DNA from: Paenibacillus arenosi
Lineage (GTDB): Bacteria > Bacillota > Bacilli > Paenibacillales > Paenibacillaceae
Length of the DNA stretch: 64,000 bases
Assembly: GCF_014841135.1 (NCBI RefSeq)
Contig: NZ_JACYTN010000002.1
Location: 186,001-250,000, forward strand
Reading direction: 5' to 3'
The notes beneath the pieces are model-generated. The model saw only the letters and a list, made by a program, of their open reading frames with translations. It searched no databases and was not told where the DNA came from. Within the stretch, counting starts at the first letter, position 1. The number at the start of each line of letters is the position of its first letter. The translations under genes were made by a program, and so were the position numbers. Of the stretch, positions 55,028 to 64,000 are shown in pieces.

Positions 55028-55981
55028 TTATCGAAACTTTCCTGCTAACAAACTGCAAATTTGTAAGAAATGTTCTTCTGCTTCATTTCCATCCGTCACA
55101 TCCACCCAATGAATATCTTTCATCCGGCGGAACCATGACAATTGGCGTTTCGCGAAGTGGCGCGTGTCTCTCTTCAACAATTCAACTGCCGATTCGTAGG
55201 AGCGTTCTCCAGCTAAGTACGAGGCTATTTCTTTGTAGCCCAAGCCTTGCATAGCAACAAGAGAACGATCATAGCCTGCTTGCAGCAAACTTTCTACTTC
55301 CTTGACAAGCCCTTGTTCTAACATTTCATCAACACGTGCCTCTATACGTTTATATAGCAGTGACCTATCCATTGTCAAACCTATTATACATAATTCATAG
55401 GGAGACACACGTTCTTGTCCCTCCAATTGCTCGGACATTGTGCGCCCAGTCATGTGAAAAACTTCCAAAGCTCTTATCACTCTTCGCGTATCGTTAGGGT
55501 GCAGACGTGCAGAAGATGAAGGATCAATTGCCGCCAGGCGGTCATGAAGTGCCTGTGCACCAAACTGCTCGGCATAAGAAGCCATTTCCGTACGAAACGA
55601 CTCATCCCCACCACTCTCCGAAAATTCAAAGCCGTACGCGACGGATTCAACATACAATCCAGTTCCACCAACGATAAATGGAAGTTTATTTCGTGATGAA
55701 ATATCTTCGATTAAAGAAGTGCATCGTGTTTGGAATTCAGCAACAGAGAAAGACTCATCAGGATTATGAATATCCATCATATGATGTGGGATTCCTTCAC
55801 GATCTTTCACTGCCAACTTCGCCGTTCCGATATCCATCCCCCGATATACCTGCATGCTGTCTCCAGATATAATCTCAGCATCAAATTTCTTTGCGATATC
55901 CAAGCTCAATCGGGTCTTACCTACAGCTGTTGGCCCGACCAACACAAGGAGAGGTGTTCGAGTATTACTTGTAGCTGTCAA
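55028..55981 (-). CDS. miaA: tRNA dimethylallyltransferase
   Basis: Adds a dimethylallyl group to A37 of tRNAs reading UNN codons. The 317-residue protein has the P-loop [35 protein letters not shown] and the RQLSWFRRM basic end. Start is probably TTG at 55981 (or the TTG two codons upstream at 55987), with GGAG at a distance of nine bases. Its start overlaps the preceding methyltransferase gene. Followed by hfq. Confidence 0.95.
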   Translation of the reverse strand: MTATSNTRTPLLVLVGPTAVGKTRLSLDIAKKFDAEIISGDSMQVYRGMDIGTAKLAVKDREGIPHHMMDIHNPDESFSVAEFQTRCTSLIEDISSRNKLPFIVGGTGLYVESVAYGFEFSESGGDESFRTEMASYAEQFGAQALHDRLAAIDPSSSARLHPNDTRRVIRALEVFHMTGRTMSEQLEGQERVSPYELCIIGLTMDRSLLYKRIEARVDEMLEQGLVKEVESLLQAGYDRSLVAMQGLGYKEIASYLAGERSYESAVELLKRDTRHFAKRQLSWFRRMKDIHWVDVTDGNEAEEHFLQICSLLAGKFR

Positions 55982-56750
55982 TTGCAATCACTCCATACGC
56001 CAGTTTAGAGCCGGTTTGCACCGTGTCTTCGAATCCGAGTCGCTTGAACTCGCCACTATACTTCAACTCTTTCAAGACGATAGATCTGCGTGCTACTCGT
56101 TTCGCTTCTACAATGACGTCTTCATGAAGAGCCTCATGATTCGCTACATTACGGAGCGGATCAATAGCTGCAGAAGTACGAACAGGCTTGCGGAACATCG
56201 GATCAAAGTATACGACGTCCACCGAACGGTCGGGAAGGGACTTCAACAAGTCCAAGTGATTGTTATGAAGCATTTCAATACGACGCATTGCTTCATTGAC
56301 TACTTCCAGCTCTGTCGTATAAATTTGCAAACCCTCTCGCACAAGTGCATACATGGCCAACTCACTCTCACAAGCAATTACTCGGCCCGATGCTCCTGCT
56401 GCGACCGCAAATACGAGCGCATCTGAGCCTAGACCAGCTGTACAGTCAAGAATGGTATCACCAGCTTGTACATTTGCTGCACGAATCATGACATCCTCTA
56501 TCCCACTAAGATGCCGCTTAATTCGCAAGTACGCCATGCTTGGATGATAAAATAAATCTGTTTTGCCAACCTGTGTAAAACGCACTTCATCATCGGTAAG
56601 GACAATGAATTGATCATCGCCAAGCCTCTTCATTATACGAGGCAAAGACTGCTTTCTGCGTTCGACAAACGGGACTTCGATATGCTTCGCTAGCTGCCGC
56701 GCCCGCTCTATCACGGCTTCCGAAGTCATATCCCCTGTCGTAATAATCAT
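55965..56750 (-). CDS. RsmJ-like class I SAM-dependent methyltransferase
   Basis: 261 residues. SAM motif TILDCTAGLGSDALVFA near residue 98, then VIACESE, and VVYFDPMFRKP (motif like the RsmJ/YhiQ family). RsmJ methylates G1516 of 16S rRNA in E. coli; here the family match is moderate and the target unknown. GAGGAGG lies five bases before the ATG at 56750; the frame is open 14 codons more. It sits between mutL and miaA. Confidence 0.84.
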   Translation of the reverse strand: MIITTGDMTSEAVIERARQLAKHIEVPFVERRKQSLPRIMKRLGDDQFIVLTDDEVRFTQVGKTDLFYHPSMAYLRIKRHLSGIEDVMIRAANVQAGDTILDCTAGLGSDALVFAVAAGASGRVIACESELAMYALVREGLQIYTTELEVVNEAMRRIEMLHNNHLDLLKSLPDRSVDVVYFDPMFRKPVRTSAAIDPLRNVANHEALHEDVIVEAKRVARRSIVLKELKYSGEFKRLGFEDTVQTGSKLAYGVIAIDSYK

Positions 56751-56829
56751 AGGTTCCTCCTCATTATAAACGGTTTTGAAACATAAACACAAATGATCAT
56801 GCTGTATGAAGAACCTAACTTCAAGAATG

Positions 56830-59052
56830 CTACATTATTCGCTTGAACATTTTTTCCAAATCCGTAGTTGTGAATTTAACAATTATTGGTCTTCCGTGCG
56901 GACATGTATAAGGTTGTATACATGCCCCAAGCTGTACTAGCAGTGCATTCACTTCGAGCTCGGTTATACGCTGATTCGCTTTAATCGATGCCTTACACGA
57001 ACACATAATGGCCGCAGCTTCACGAATTTTACCAATGTCTATCGCCTTTTCCTCAAGTACCCAATCAATCATTTCTTGAATAATAGCTTCCTCGTCACCT
57101 TGCGGGAACCAGTACGGATGGGAACGCACTAAGAACGTTTGTTGACCGAACGGCTCTAGACCAATTCCAACCTGCTCTAGTAAGGGCAATCTATCCAAAA
57201 TCCGTTTTGCCTCATTCGGTGTAAATTCAATCGTTAATGGGATTAACAATTCTTGTGACGCATCTGCTGGCTTTGCAAATTGCTCACGGAATCGCTCATA
57301 GTTCACCCGTTCATGAGCAGCATGCTGGTCAATAATATATAAACCCTCTTCATTACTGCATAATAAATACGTACCATGCACTTGTCCAACATAGTGAAGT
57401 GCCGGGAATGCAGGCAAAGAAACATCATCAACCGGCAACTGAGACACAGCCTGATTCCAACTAGTAGTAGATGTACGATAAGTATCTTTTGAGCCTAGTG
57501 TTGAACTAGCTGAAATAGATTGCCTATTTGAAGGACGAACAGCATTTTGCTTATATTCCGAACTATCCTTCGACTCGCGCCATGCTGAAGATGGAGAGGT
57601 TGTACGAGATCCGTTCGCTGCTGATCGTGGACGTTGCTCATCATAATATGACTTAGCTACATCCAGACGTTCGGCATCTTCTGAATTCTCACTTTTCTCC
57701 CTATTCGTTACAACGCTTGATGTCAACTTGTTGCTCACAGCCCCCGAAGCATCTATGACAGTCTCCACTGCCGGATCTTTTGTAGCTTGTGGATGTGAAA
57801 TCTCGTTCTCCATCCGCTGTTTATCTTGTTTTCTGCTCTGCTCATACGATGCACCAGATTCACGGTCCAATTTTGCACCAGTTAGAGGCGTTTGCTCGCG
57901 CTCCCGCACATGCATATTCACCGTTGGCTCTGGAGGAGCAGACAAGGCTCCCATGCCTATTTGCGACTCATTGCCGCTCACACTGGAAGCAGTCCAGTCC
58001 AGGCTAACTTGTTCCACCATTGTGCGAACTTTTGCCTTTGGAGGCGCTGCTAATGGGATCAAAGGTTGTCCTAGCAATTGATCATGAATTGCTTGTTCTA
58101 CGAATTGGACAAGCTCTGCTTCCTTACTGAATCGAACTTCCATTTTCGAAGGATGAACATTGACATCGACTAACGTAGGGTGCATGGACACCTGCATCAC
58201 CAGTAACGGGTAGCGATTAATAGGAAGCAAGGTATGATACGCACGTAGAACCGCCTGATTTAATGGAAAACTCCGAACATAGCGTCCATTCACAAACCAT
58301 GACATCGCATTGCGGTTTGATCTAGTGAGTTCAGGTTTCCCTACATAGCCCTCAAGTCGATAATCTAAATGTTCTGCTTCGATGCGTACCATTTGCTTGG
58401 CGGTATGCACCCCATATATCGCAGCAATCACTTGCAGCAAATCACCGTTCCCGACAGTTTGCAATAACGAATTTCCATTGTGCTTCAATGTGAATCCGAT
58501 ACTCGGATATGCCAGTGCCATGCGATATAAATAGTCAGAAATATGGCCTAGCTCCGTCTGAATGGATTTCATATATTTCAATCGAGCAGGCGTATTGTAG
58601 AACAGCTCTCGAATCGTAAACACCGTTCCTTGCATCGATTGCACATCTTCATTCACCATACGCTGGCCGCCCTCAATGACGAAACGACGACCCAGTCCGG
58701 TCGTCTCAGACGATGTGATAACTTCCACCTTGGACACCGCTGCAATACTCGGAAGTGCTTCTCCGCGGAAACCAAGACTGCGGATAGCAAACAGATCCCG
58801 ATTCGTACGGATTTTACTAGTTGCATGACGCTCAAACGCCGTCTCCACGTCTTCCGCTTGAATACCTGAGCCGTTATCCTTGACTTGGATGAGCTGAAGT
58901 CCACCTTCCTCGACACTTACATCGATATGTTTAGCGCCAGCATCGATTGCATTTTCAACAAGCTCTTTGACAACAGATGCTGGACGCTCAACAACTTCAC
59001 CCGCTGCAATCTGGTTTGCCAATTGCTCCTCCATCACTTGGATAATACCCAT
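56830..59052 (-). CDS. mutL: DNA mismatch repair protein MutL
   Basis: 740 residues. The GHKL ATPase has ELVENAIDAGA, DNGSGI, FRGEALPSIAA and TVFTIRELFYNTPARLKY. A long polar linker (about 350-540) is followed by the dimerisation domain with the nuclease metal motif DQHAAHERVNYE, ACKASIKAN-type helix (CSCKASIKAN) and CPHGRPIIV. QELLIP resembles the beta-clamp-binding motif known for Bacillus MutL. It is the nicking endonuclease form, as expected in an organism without MutH. Downstream of mutS. Confidence 0.96.
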   Translation of the reverse strand: MGIIQVMEEQLANQIAAGEVVERPASVVKELVENAIDAGAKHIDVSVEEGGLQLIQVKDNGSGIQAEDVETAFERHATSKIRTNRDLFAIRSLGFRGEALPSIAAVSKVEVITSSETTGLGRRFVIEGGQRMVNEDVQSMQGTVFTIRELFYNTPARLKYMKSIQTELGHISDYLYRMALAYPSIGFTLKHNGNSLLQTVGNGDLLQVIAAIYGVHTAKQMVRIEAEHLDYRLEGYVGKPELTRSNRNAMSWFVNGRYVRSFPLNQAVLRAYHTLLPINRYPLLVMQVSMHPTLVDVNVHPSKMEVRFSKEAELVQFVEQAIHDQLLGQPLIPLAAPPKAKVRTMVEQVSLDWTASSVSGNESQIGMGALSAPPEPTVNMHVREREQTPLTGAKLDRESGASYEQSRKQDKQRMENEISHPQATKDPAVETVIDASGAVSNKLTSSVVTNREKSENSEDAERLDVAKSYYDEQRPRSAANGSRTTSPSSAWRESKDSSEYKQNAVRPSNRQSISASSTLGSKDTYRTSTTSWNQAVSQLPVDDVSLPAFPALHYVGQVHGTYLLCSNEEGLYIIDQHAAHERVNYERFREQFAKPADASQELLIPLTIEFTPNEAKRILDRLPLLEQVGIGLEPFGQQTFLVRSHPYWFPQGDEEAIIQEMIDWVLEEKAIDIGKIREAAAIMCSCKASIKANQRITELEVNALLVQLGACIQPYTCPHGRPIIVKFTTTDLEKMFKRIM

Positions 59053-59169
59053 ATTTGTTCCCTCCCCGCAGTCTTTTACTTTTTACTATTTTTCACCAAT
59101 CACTATTCTTGTACATACGAAGCACGCCGCTAGAATTATAAAATATACAGCGTGCAATGTACCTACTTG

Positions 59170-61995
59170 CTAACGCTTTATCGCCTGACGTGCCTCACGC
59201 ATAAGGGCATGCAGCTGATTCATCGCTTCAAGCGGCGTCAACTCCAGCACATCTACCTCACTTAACTTTTCGATCAGCTGACGATATTCGTTATTGCCAA
59301 CCGAATGATCAGTTTCTATAGAAGCTGCTGCTTCTCTTTCATACGAAACAGCAGACTCATGTAAGCTTTGGGCTTCTTTCTTAGCAGCTGTCGCAGCTGC
59401 AACCGAAGCTCCCGTAGAAGGAGCCGACTGAACCACTTCGCTTCTTTCGCCAAACAAATCAAGCTGTTCGATTGCTATCGCTTCATAATGAATAGGCATC
59501 TGCTGTTGCTGCTGCTCATGCTCACGGTCAACATCACGGATAACAGTTTGTTCCTGACGTTCAATAACAGCCTGCTTTTCCTTAACAAGATGAGTCTGAT
59601 TCGGTACATCTGACTCATAATCCGTTAGCAAATCATATGCTCGATCTATAATGGATTCCGGCAATCCTGCCAATTTAGCACAATAAATACCGTAACTTGT
59701 ACTTGCAGCTCCGTCTACCAATTTGCGCAAAAATGTGACGTCACTGCCACTCTCTTGTACAGCCATCGATACATTGCGAAGCTTATCCAAATGGTCTGCA
59801 AGATGTGCTAGCTCATGGAAATGTGTCGATACAAGTGCTTTACATCCAATATGATGATGGACATATTCAATAACCGCTTGCGCGATAGACATCCCTTCGC
59901 TCGTTGAAGTTCCACGTCCAAGCTCATCAATAATGACAAGACTGCGCTTCGTTGCCTTCGCAGTCATGACTTGAATATCCATCATTTCAACCATGAACGT
60001 ACTCTGACCGCCGATCAAATCATCTGCTGCTCCAATACGGGTAAAAATACGATCAACCAACGGGATGACCGCATGTTCTGCTGGTACGAAGCATCCGATC
60101 TGAGCCATCACATGAAGCAAAGCCACTTGTCGCATGTACGTACTCTTACCTGCCATGTTAGGTCCGGTAATTAGTAGCATCGACGCAATTTCTTCACTCA
60201 GTTGAGCATCATTCGCCATGAAGCTGCCTTGCTGCATCACTGCCTCAACAACCGGGTGACGGCCATTTTTCACATCAAGATGATAGCCTTCATGAACTTG
60301 CGGCTTCACAAATCGCTGCTTCGCACTAACCGCCGCTAACGATTGATACACATCAAGTTGGGCAATCGCTTCCGCTAAATGCTGCAATCTGCGGACATGT
60401 CCGTTGATACGCTGTCTAAGCTCACTGAACAACTCATACTCCAAGCCAACCATTTTATCTTCTGCCTCAAGTATGAGTGCTTCCCGCTCCTTAAGCTCAG
60501 GAGTGACGAATCTTTCAGCATTAGCTAAAGTCTGCTTGCGCTCATAACGTCCTTCTGGCAAAGAGGATAAATTGGACTTAGTCACCTCAATAAAGTAACC
60601 AAACACCTTATTAAAGCCCACTTTGAGTGACTTAACCCCTGTCACTTCACGTTCTTTACGTTCCAGTTCGGCAATCCAGCGCTTGCCGTTAACACTTGCT
60701 TCACGAAGCTTGTCCAAATAATCGTGATAGCCATCTTTAATAAGATTACCTTCACGAACAGAGATCGGAGGCTCATCTTTAATCGCGGTCTCAATCCATT
60801 CCTTAATATCTGAACAAGGATCCATTGATTGAGCCAACTGCTGCAGCGTATTCGAAGACGTCGCCATACAGCGCTCCATCAGCGCAGGTACGCGTTCTAA
60901 CGAAACCTTTAATGCCGTTAAATCTCTACCATTTGCTGTACCGAATGCAATACGCCCAACGAGACGCTCCAAATCGTATACGGATGATAATTGTTCCCTC
61001 AGCTCTTCACGAGCAATAAAATCGTTATATAACGTTTCTACAGCCTCAAGACGTTGATCGATTGATTTCCGATTCAATAACGGCTTGTCAATCCAACGAC
61101 GAAGCATACGCCCCCCCATGGAGGTTTCTGTTTGATCAAGAAGCCATAGCAATGAACCTTTCTTCGCTCTTTCTCGCACCGTTTCTGTTAGTTCAAGATT
61201 GCGTCGAGTAAATGGATCCAGGACGAGATATTGATCAGGCTCTAGTTCTTGAATCGTTGTAAATTGACTTAATGAACGCTTCTGGGTCTCGTGCAAATAC
61301 GACATCAGCAAGCTAACAACTTTCTGACGTTCTTTATCCAAACGTGTCCACACAGCTTCTCCAAACTGCTGGCGTGTCAATGCTTCATTAGTATCTTTCC
61401 AGGCCGTAAACAGCACTTGACGGTTCCAAGTCATCGTCAGCGGCTTGACCGTATCCAGCAGATGCTCATCACCTATCATTTCACTAGGCACATATACGTT
61501 TACCTCATCGAGCAGCCAATTGCCCTCCATCGGTGCAGAAGAAACCGTAAGTTCCCCTGTAGACAAGTCGCATGCAGCCCAAGCATGCTTACCTTCCAGT
61601 TCCGTAACGGCTAACAAATAACGGTTGGCCTTCTCTTCAATCGTTTTGCCATCCATCACTGTGCCGGGCGTCACAATACGAACAATTTCGCGGCGTACAA
61701 CTCCTTTCGCCTCAGATGGATCCTCTACTTGCTCGCATATGGCAACTTTGTAGCCTTTTTCGATCAAGCGCTGAATATAGTTCTCAGCAGAATGATGGGG
61801 CACACCGCACATCGGGATCTTCTCCTCAGATCCTCCGCCACGGCCAGTCAATGTTATCTCCAACTCTCTTGATGCCAACAATGCATCATCAAAGAAGAGT
61901 TCATAAAAATCTCCAAGGCGGAAAAATAAAAAGGCGTCCTTCGCCTGTTCTTTCACTTTTAAATATTGTTGAATCATTGGCGTGTATGTGGCCAT
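59170..61995 (-). CDS. mutS: DNA mismatch recognition protein MutS
   Basis: 941 residues. N-terminal mismatch domain begins TPMIQQYLKVKEQAKDAFLFFRLGDFYE; the ATPase has Walker A GPNMAGKSTYM near residue 610, DELGRGTS and STHFHEL. The protein is about 80 residues longer than most MutS: after the ATPase there is a polar insert of about 110 residues, containing Q5 (about residue 830) and the clamp-binding motif QLDLF (residues 844-848). ATG at 61995 follows GGGGGT. Forms one repair unit with mutL. Confidence 0.96.
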   Translation of the reverse strand: MATYTPMIQQYLKVKEQAKDAFLFFRLGDFYELFFDDALLASRELEITLTGRGGGSEEKIPMCGVPHHSAENYIQRLIEKGYKVAICEQVEDPSEAKGVVRREIVRIVTPGTVMDGKTIEEKANRYLLAVTELEGKHAWAACDLSTGELTVSSAPMEGNWLLDEVNVYVPSEMIGDEHLLDTVKPLTMTWNRQVLFTAWKDTNEALTRQQFGEAVWTRLDKERQKVVSLLMSYLHETQKRSLSQFTTIQELEPDQYLVLDPFTRRNLELTETVRERAKKGSLLWLLDQTETSMGGRMLRRWIDKPLLNRKSIDQRLEAVETLYNDFIAREELREQLSSVYDLERLVGRIAFGTANGRDLTALKVSLERVPALMERCMATSSNTLQQLAQSMDPCSDIKEWIETAIKDEPPISVREGNLIKDGYHDYLDKLREASVNGKRWIAELERKEREVTGVKSLKVGFNKVFGYFIEVTKSNLSSLPEGRYERKQTLANAERFVTPELKEREALILEAEDKMVGLEYELFSELRQRINGHVRRLQHLAEAIAQLDVYQSLAAVSAKQRFVKPQVHEGYHLDVKNGRHPVVEAVMQQGSFMANDAQLSEEIASMLLITGPNMAGKSTYMRQVALLHVMAQIGCFVPAEHAVIPLVDRIFTRIGAADDLIGGQSTFMVEMMDIQVMTAKATKRSLVIIDELGRGTSTSEGMSIAQAVIEYVHHHIGCKALVSTHFHELAHLADHLDKLRNVSMAVQESGSDVTFLRKLVDGAASTSYGIYCAKLAGLPESIIDRAYDLLTDYESDVPNQTHLVKEKQAVIERQEQTVIRDVDREHEQQQQQMPIHYEAIAIEQLDLFGERSEVVQSAPSTGASVAAATAAKKEAQSLHESAVSYEREAAASIETDHSVGNNEYRQLIEKLSEVDVLELTPLEAMNQLHALMREARQAIKR

Positions 61996-62128
61996 CGTCA
62001 ACCCCCATTGCCATTCTTAAAGTACGTTTGCTCATATCACAGTTGTTGAATACTCTCTTTAACTTATCTAGTATAACAAAAAAAGCACAGGAGCTCACCC
62101 CGTACTTTTCATCGTTTCATTCTATGAC

Positions 62129-63667
62129 TTAAGCATGTATCCAGGCATTCTTGACATCCGTATGTTCTCTCCAGCTCCACTCTTCGCGCAATCGTTGAGT
62201 CAAGTGAGACAACAATAACTGCTGCTTGTCATCTGCGAACACCTTCAGCTCTGTCAATCGATGAATGGCAAGATCTTTATAGACTTGCCGCGCATCCTCG
62301 GTATATGCAGTAATAATTGGAGCACGTGCAGCCTCTCGTCCTGGCAGCTTCCAGTAATGACGTACGATGATTTCAAACACACTCAGCAGTTCCGCACTTA
62401 AAGACGGATCCACAAAAAAGTTCCATAACGTTCGATATTCAAAGCCACCAGCTCCATTATGTGGATGCTGACGCACATCACCTAGTGTTCCATAACCCGC
62501 TCTTCGCCTATGCTCACTTCGCTCTCGTTTCTGCTCTAGAAGCGAGCAAGGCAACGCCAAGTAAGTGTCCAACGCACGAATAAGCTCAGTAGTACACATT
62601 TTCCCTGCTACATGCAAATGAGCCCCGATTGGAAACCGATTTAAAGGTTTCGATCCTGCCAAGCACGAGATGACAGAGCCTTGATCATGATCTCCCTGCT
62701 GTAATGAAATTGAAGCTGCTCGCATCAATTTACGGGTCGTAGAAACTAATGACACAGCATAATCAGTTGGCTGCGGACGAAGCTCTAATAATGGATATAT
62801 AACCTTTCCATTAATCCGTACCGCATCACACCCAACTTCACCAGCCAAATCAAAAAATCGGGATGCCGGTATAATTTTTCTGTTTTCAGCATCGTACAAA
62901 ATAAACTCCGCATCTAAGCCAAATGATAAATCTAATCTTTGTCGACCTTCACTTCCACGCTCTTCACCTAACAATATCGCATCTAGTTGGATTCGCTCCT
63001 CATACTTTCTCCACACCCACTCCGGATCCCTCCGAGTAACGGGAGCTGCTCGTACAACGGTATCCCCCTCCTGAGGCTCATCCAATGCATAGCAACGCGG
63101 ATTCGAGCTCGGATCATTCTGTATAGGTATTACCGTCGCATCACTTGTACTTTGAATGGTGACAGAGCACGTATCCCAGCCAAGTGCGTAGGCAGCCCGC
63201 TCCGCCATCCTTGCCAGCCTGCGATAAGGTGGATCAGACCATTTTGTAATAGGCCGATGCATACCGATTACCTGCGGCATACTGTGGCAGTGTGCTGCCG
63301 CGATAACTTCGCACTGATACACCCAAAAGGTAACCGTACGAATGTACTGAGAATCCTTGGTTCGATACGAATCATTCCAGACCGCATCATAGGAAGTTGG
63401 CAGGGCAAATTGCCGCAGCCTTCTCACCATTGTCCCGTTTTGCCACGGGCGCGCATAGCGATTCAGTACTAGCGCTCTGCCCTGCGGATGAACTGCATCC
63501 AATTGTTTAGCAATATCCACATAGTTCCCTGTTGTTCCAATAAGCCAATGGATTTCCATCTGATGCGCACGATCTTCCAAGCTGTGCAGCCGTTTGATGT
63601 TAATACTAGAAGATCGATTAAGCTCCCACGGCAGCCAATTTGTTCGAAAAGTGGTCGTCTTCGCCAC
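62129..63667 (-). CDS. Putative amidoligase of the phiEco32-type (COOH-NH2 ligase type 2)
   Basis: 512 residues. The C-terminal half (about 245-460) matches the putative amidoligase family: FGLDAEFILYD with the acidic ATP/Mg residues, PLLELRPQPTDY, IGAHLHVAGK and GGFEYRTLWNFFVD. Enzymes of this group join carboxyl and amino groups in peptide or cell envelope tagging. The N-terminal part is helical and unrecognised. Start GTG at 63667 with GGAGG eight bases upstream. It lies between cotE and mutS; its possible link to spore envelope chemistry is an inference. Confidence 0.82.
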   Translation of the reverse strand: MAKTTTFRTNWLPWELNRSSSINIKRLHSLEDRAHQMEIHWLIGTTGNYVDIAKQLDAVHPQGRALVLNRYARPWQNGTMVRRLRQFALPTSYDAVWNDSYRTKDSQYIRTVTFWVYQCEVIAAAHCHSMPQVIGMHRPITKWSDPPYRRLARMAERAAYALGWDTCSVTIQSTSDATVIPIQNDPSSNPRCYALDEPQEGDTVVRAAPVTRRDPEWVWRKYEERIQLDAILLGEERGSEGRQRLDLSFGLDAEFILYDAENRKIIPASRFFDLAGEVGCDAVRINGKVIYPLLELRPQPTDYAVSLVSTTRKLMRAASISLQQGDHDQGSVISCLAGSKPLNRFPIGAHLHVAGKMCTTELIRALDTYLALPCSLLEQKRERSEHRRRAGYGTLGDVRQHPHNGAGGFEYRTLWNFFVDPSLSAELLSVFEIIVRHYWKLPGREAARAPIITAYTEDARQVYKDLAIHRLTELKVFADDKQQLLLSHLTQRLREEWSWREHTDVKNAWIHA

Positions 63668-63727
63668 CGAATGAACCTCCTTTTATTCCATACCTGAAAA
63701 AAAAGCAGCAAATGAATCACATATTTA

Positions 63728-63752
63728 GAAAAAAAGAGGGCTCCCGCCCTCG
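63728..63752 (-). terminator. Terminator of cotE
   Basis: On the minus strand GAGGGC and GCCCTC form a stem (loop GGGA), followed by T7. It lies about 75 bases after the cotE stop. Confidence 0.84.
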
Positions 63753-63825
63753 TCGAACATGCTGCCTATGCATATAGTGATGTTGTACAGGAAACAAGAA
63801 GCCGCCGCATACGGCTGCGGCGAGC

Positions 63826-64000
63826 TTATGTTTCTTCATCCGGTAAATATGGCTCTAAATCTTCATAATCATCGCTTGAATTCGCACTGCTAAAATCTAA
63901 ATACTTGTCTTCCAGATCGGATGCGCCGTTTGGATTAACAACGACCCATACCTTCGTTTCAGCGACCATTTCCACAAGAAATTCCCGCTCGACACGAATG
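63826..64000 (-). CDS. cotE: Outer spore coat protein CotE, C-terminal end
   Basis: Only the last 57 residues are in the window. They contain VEREFLVEMVAETKVWVVVN followed by an acidic tail, which resembles the end of Bacillus CotE ([20 protein letters not shown]) and its very acidic C-terminus. CotE organises the outer spore coat; in Bacilli it precedes mutS, as here with one gene between. The start lies beyond the window. Confidence 0.84.
   Translation of the reverse strand, partial: IRVEREFLVEMVAETKVWVVVNPNGASDLEDKYLDFSSANSSDDYEDLEPYLPDEET

Overview
The window looks like a chromosomal segment of a spore-forming Firmicute of the Paenibacillaceae (a Paenibacillus-type genome). The reasons are moderate GC, strong GGAGG-type ribosome binding sites, sporulation genes (a CotE C-terminus and a SpoVK-type AAA ATPase), Gram-positive regulators (GlnR, LexA with DinR-type boxes, YneA, YnzC), and gene order. 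The order cotE-mutS-mutL-(methyltransferase)-miaA-hfq-...-spoVK-hflX-ynbB-glnR-glnA-...-lexA follows the Bacillus subtilis backbone. Nearly all genes lie on the minus strand. The genus is an inference from gene content; no rRNA is present.

Layout from left to right. (1) 1-861: the first codons of folA and complete thyA. (2) 1161-6120: the pyruvate dehydrogenase operon pdhA-pdhB-pdhC-pdhD with promoter and terminator. (3) 6366-9502: an esterase, a low-molecular-weight protein tyrosine phosphatase, thiamine pyrophosphokinase and a NodB-type deacetylase. (4) 9974-14955: a thiazole/thiamine operon tenI-thiO-thiS-thiG-thiD-thiE, read from a promoter, a TPP riboswitch and a leader terminator. (5) 15027-26011: a ten-gene Tad/Flp-like secretion or pilus operon. 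It starts with a Ser/Thr kinase fused to a MinD/TadZ-like domain, followed by a CpaB-like SAF protein, two more degenerate MinD-like proteins, a CpaF/TadA ATPase, a double T2SF membrane protein and four small membrane-anchored proteins of unknown role. This is the least ordinary part of the window. (6) 26195-28778: an overlapping cluster of a receiver-like protein, a thioredoxin-like protein, an ABC ATPase and an RlmM-like methyltransferase. (7) 28884-33475: AP endonuclease, an Fpg-like glycosylase lacking the usual catalytic proline, a HAD phosphatase, a DMT permease and a Gfo/Idh oxidoreductase. (8) 33736-38982: rnz, metH and the divergent mtnD. (9) 39062-42740: a lipoprotein, a HAD hydrolase, a small membrane protein, ynzC, yneA and lexA, with a LexA-box-rich yneA/lexA intergenic region.

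(10) 42880-45060: a decayed prophage remnant containing an integrase pseudogene with in-frame stops, broken phage-type ORFs and one intact unknown ORF, inserted between lexA and glnA. (11) 45112-50775: glnA, glnR (with a clear GlnR operator and promoter), a YnbB-type PLP enzyme, hflX and a spoVK-like gene. (12) 50885-54975: a YdcF-type protein, a class A penicillin-binding protein with an Asn/Gly-repeat tail, and hfq. (13) 55028-64000: miaA, an RsmJ-like methyltransferase, mutL, mutS, a phage-type amidoligase and the C-terminus of cotE.

Functionally the segment combines central metabolism (PDH, glutamine synthetase, methionine synthase, thiamine), DNA repair (MutSL, Fpg-like plus Nfo, the LexA regulon), RNA modification (MiaA, RlmM-like, RsmJ-like, RNase Z, Hfq) and envelope or spore functions. 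PDH needs TPP, so the thiamine genes and thiN next to it are metabolically linked. Start codons were corrected where a ribosome binding site argued for it; several starts are GTG or TTG.
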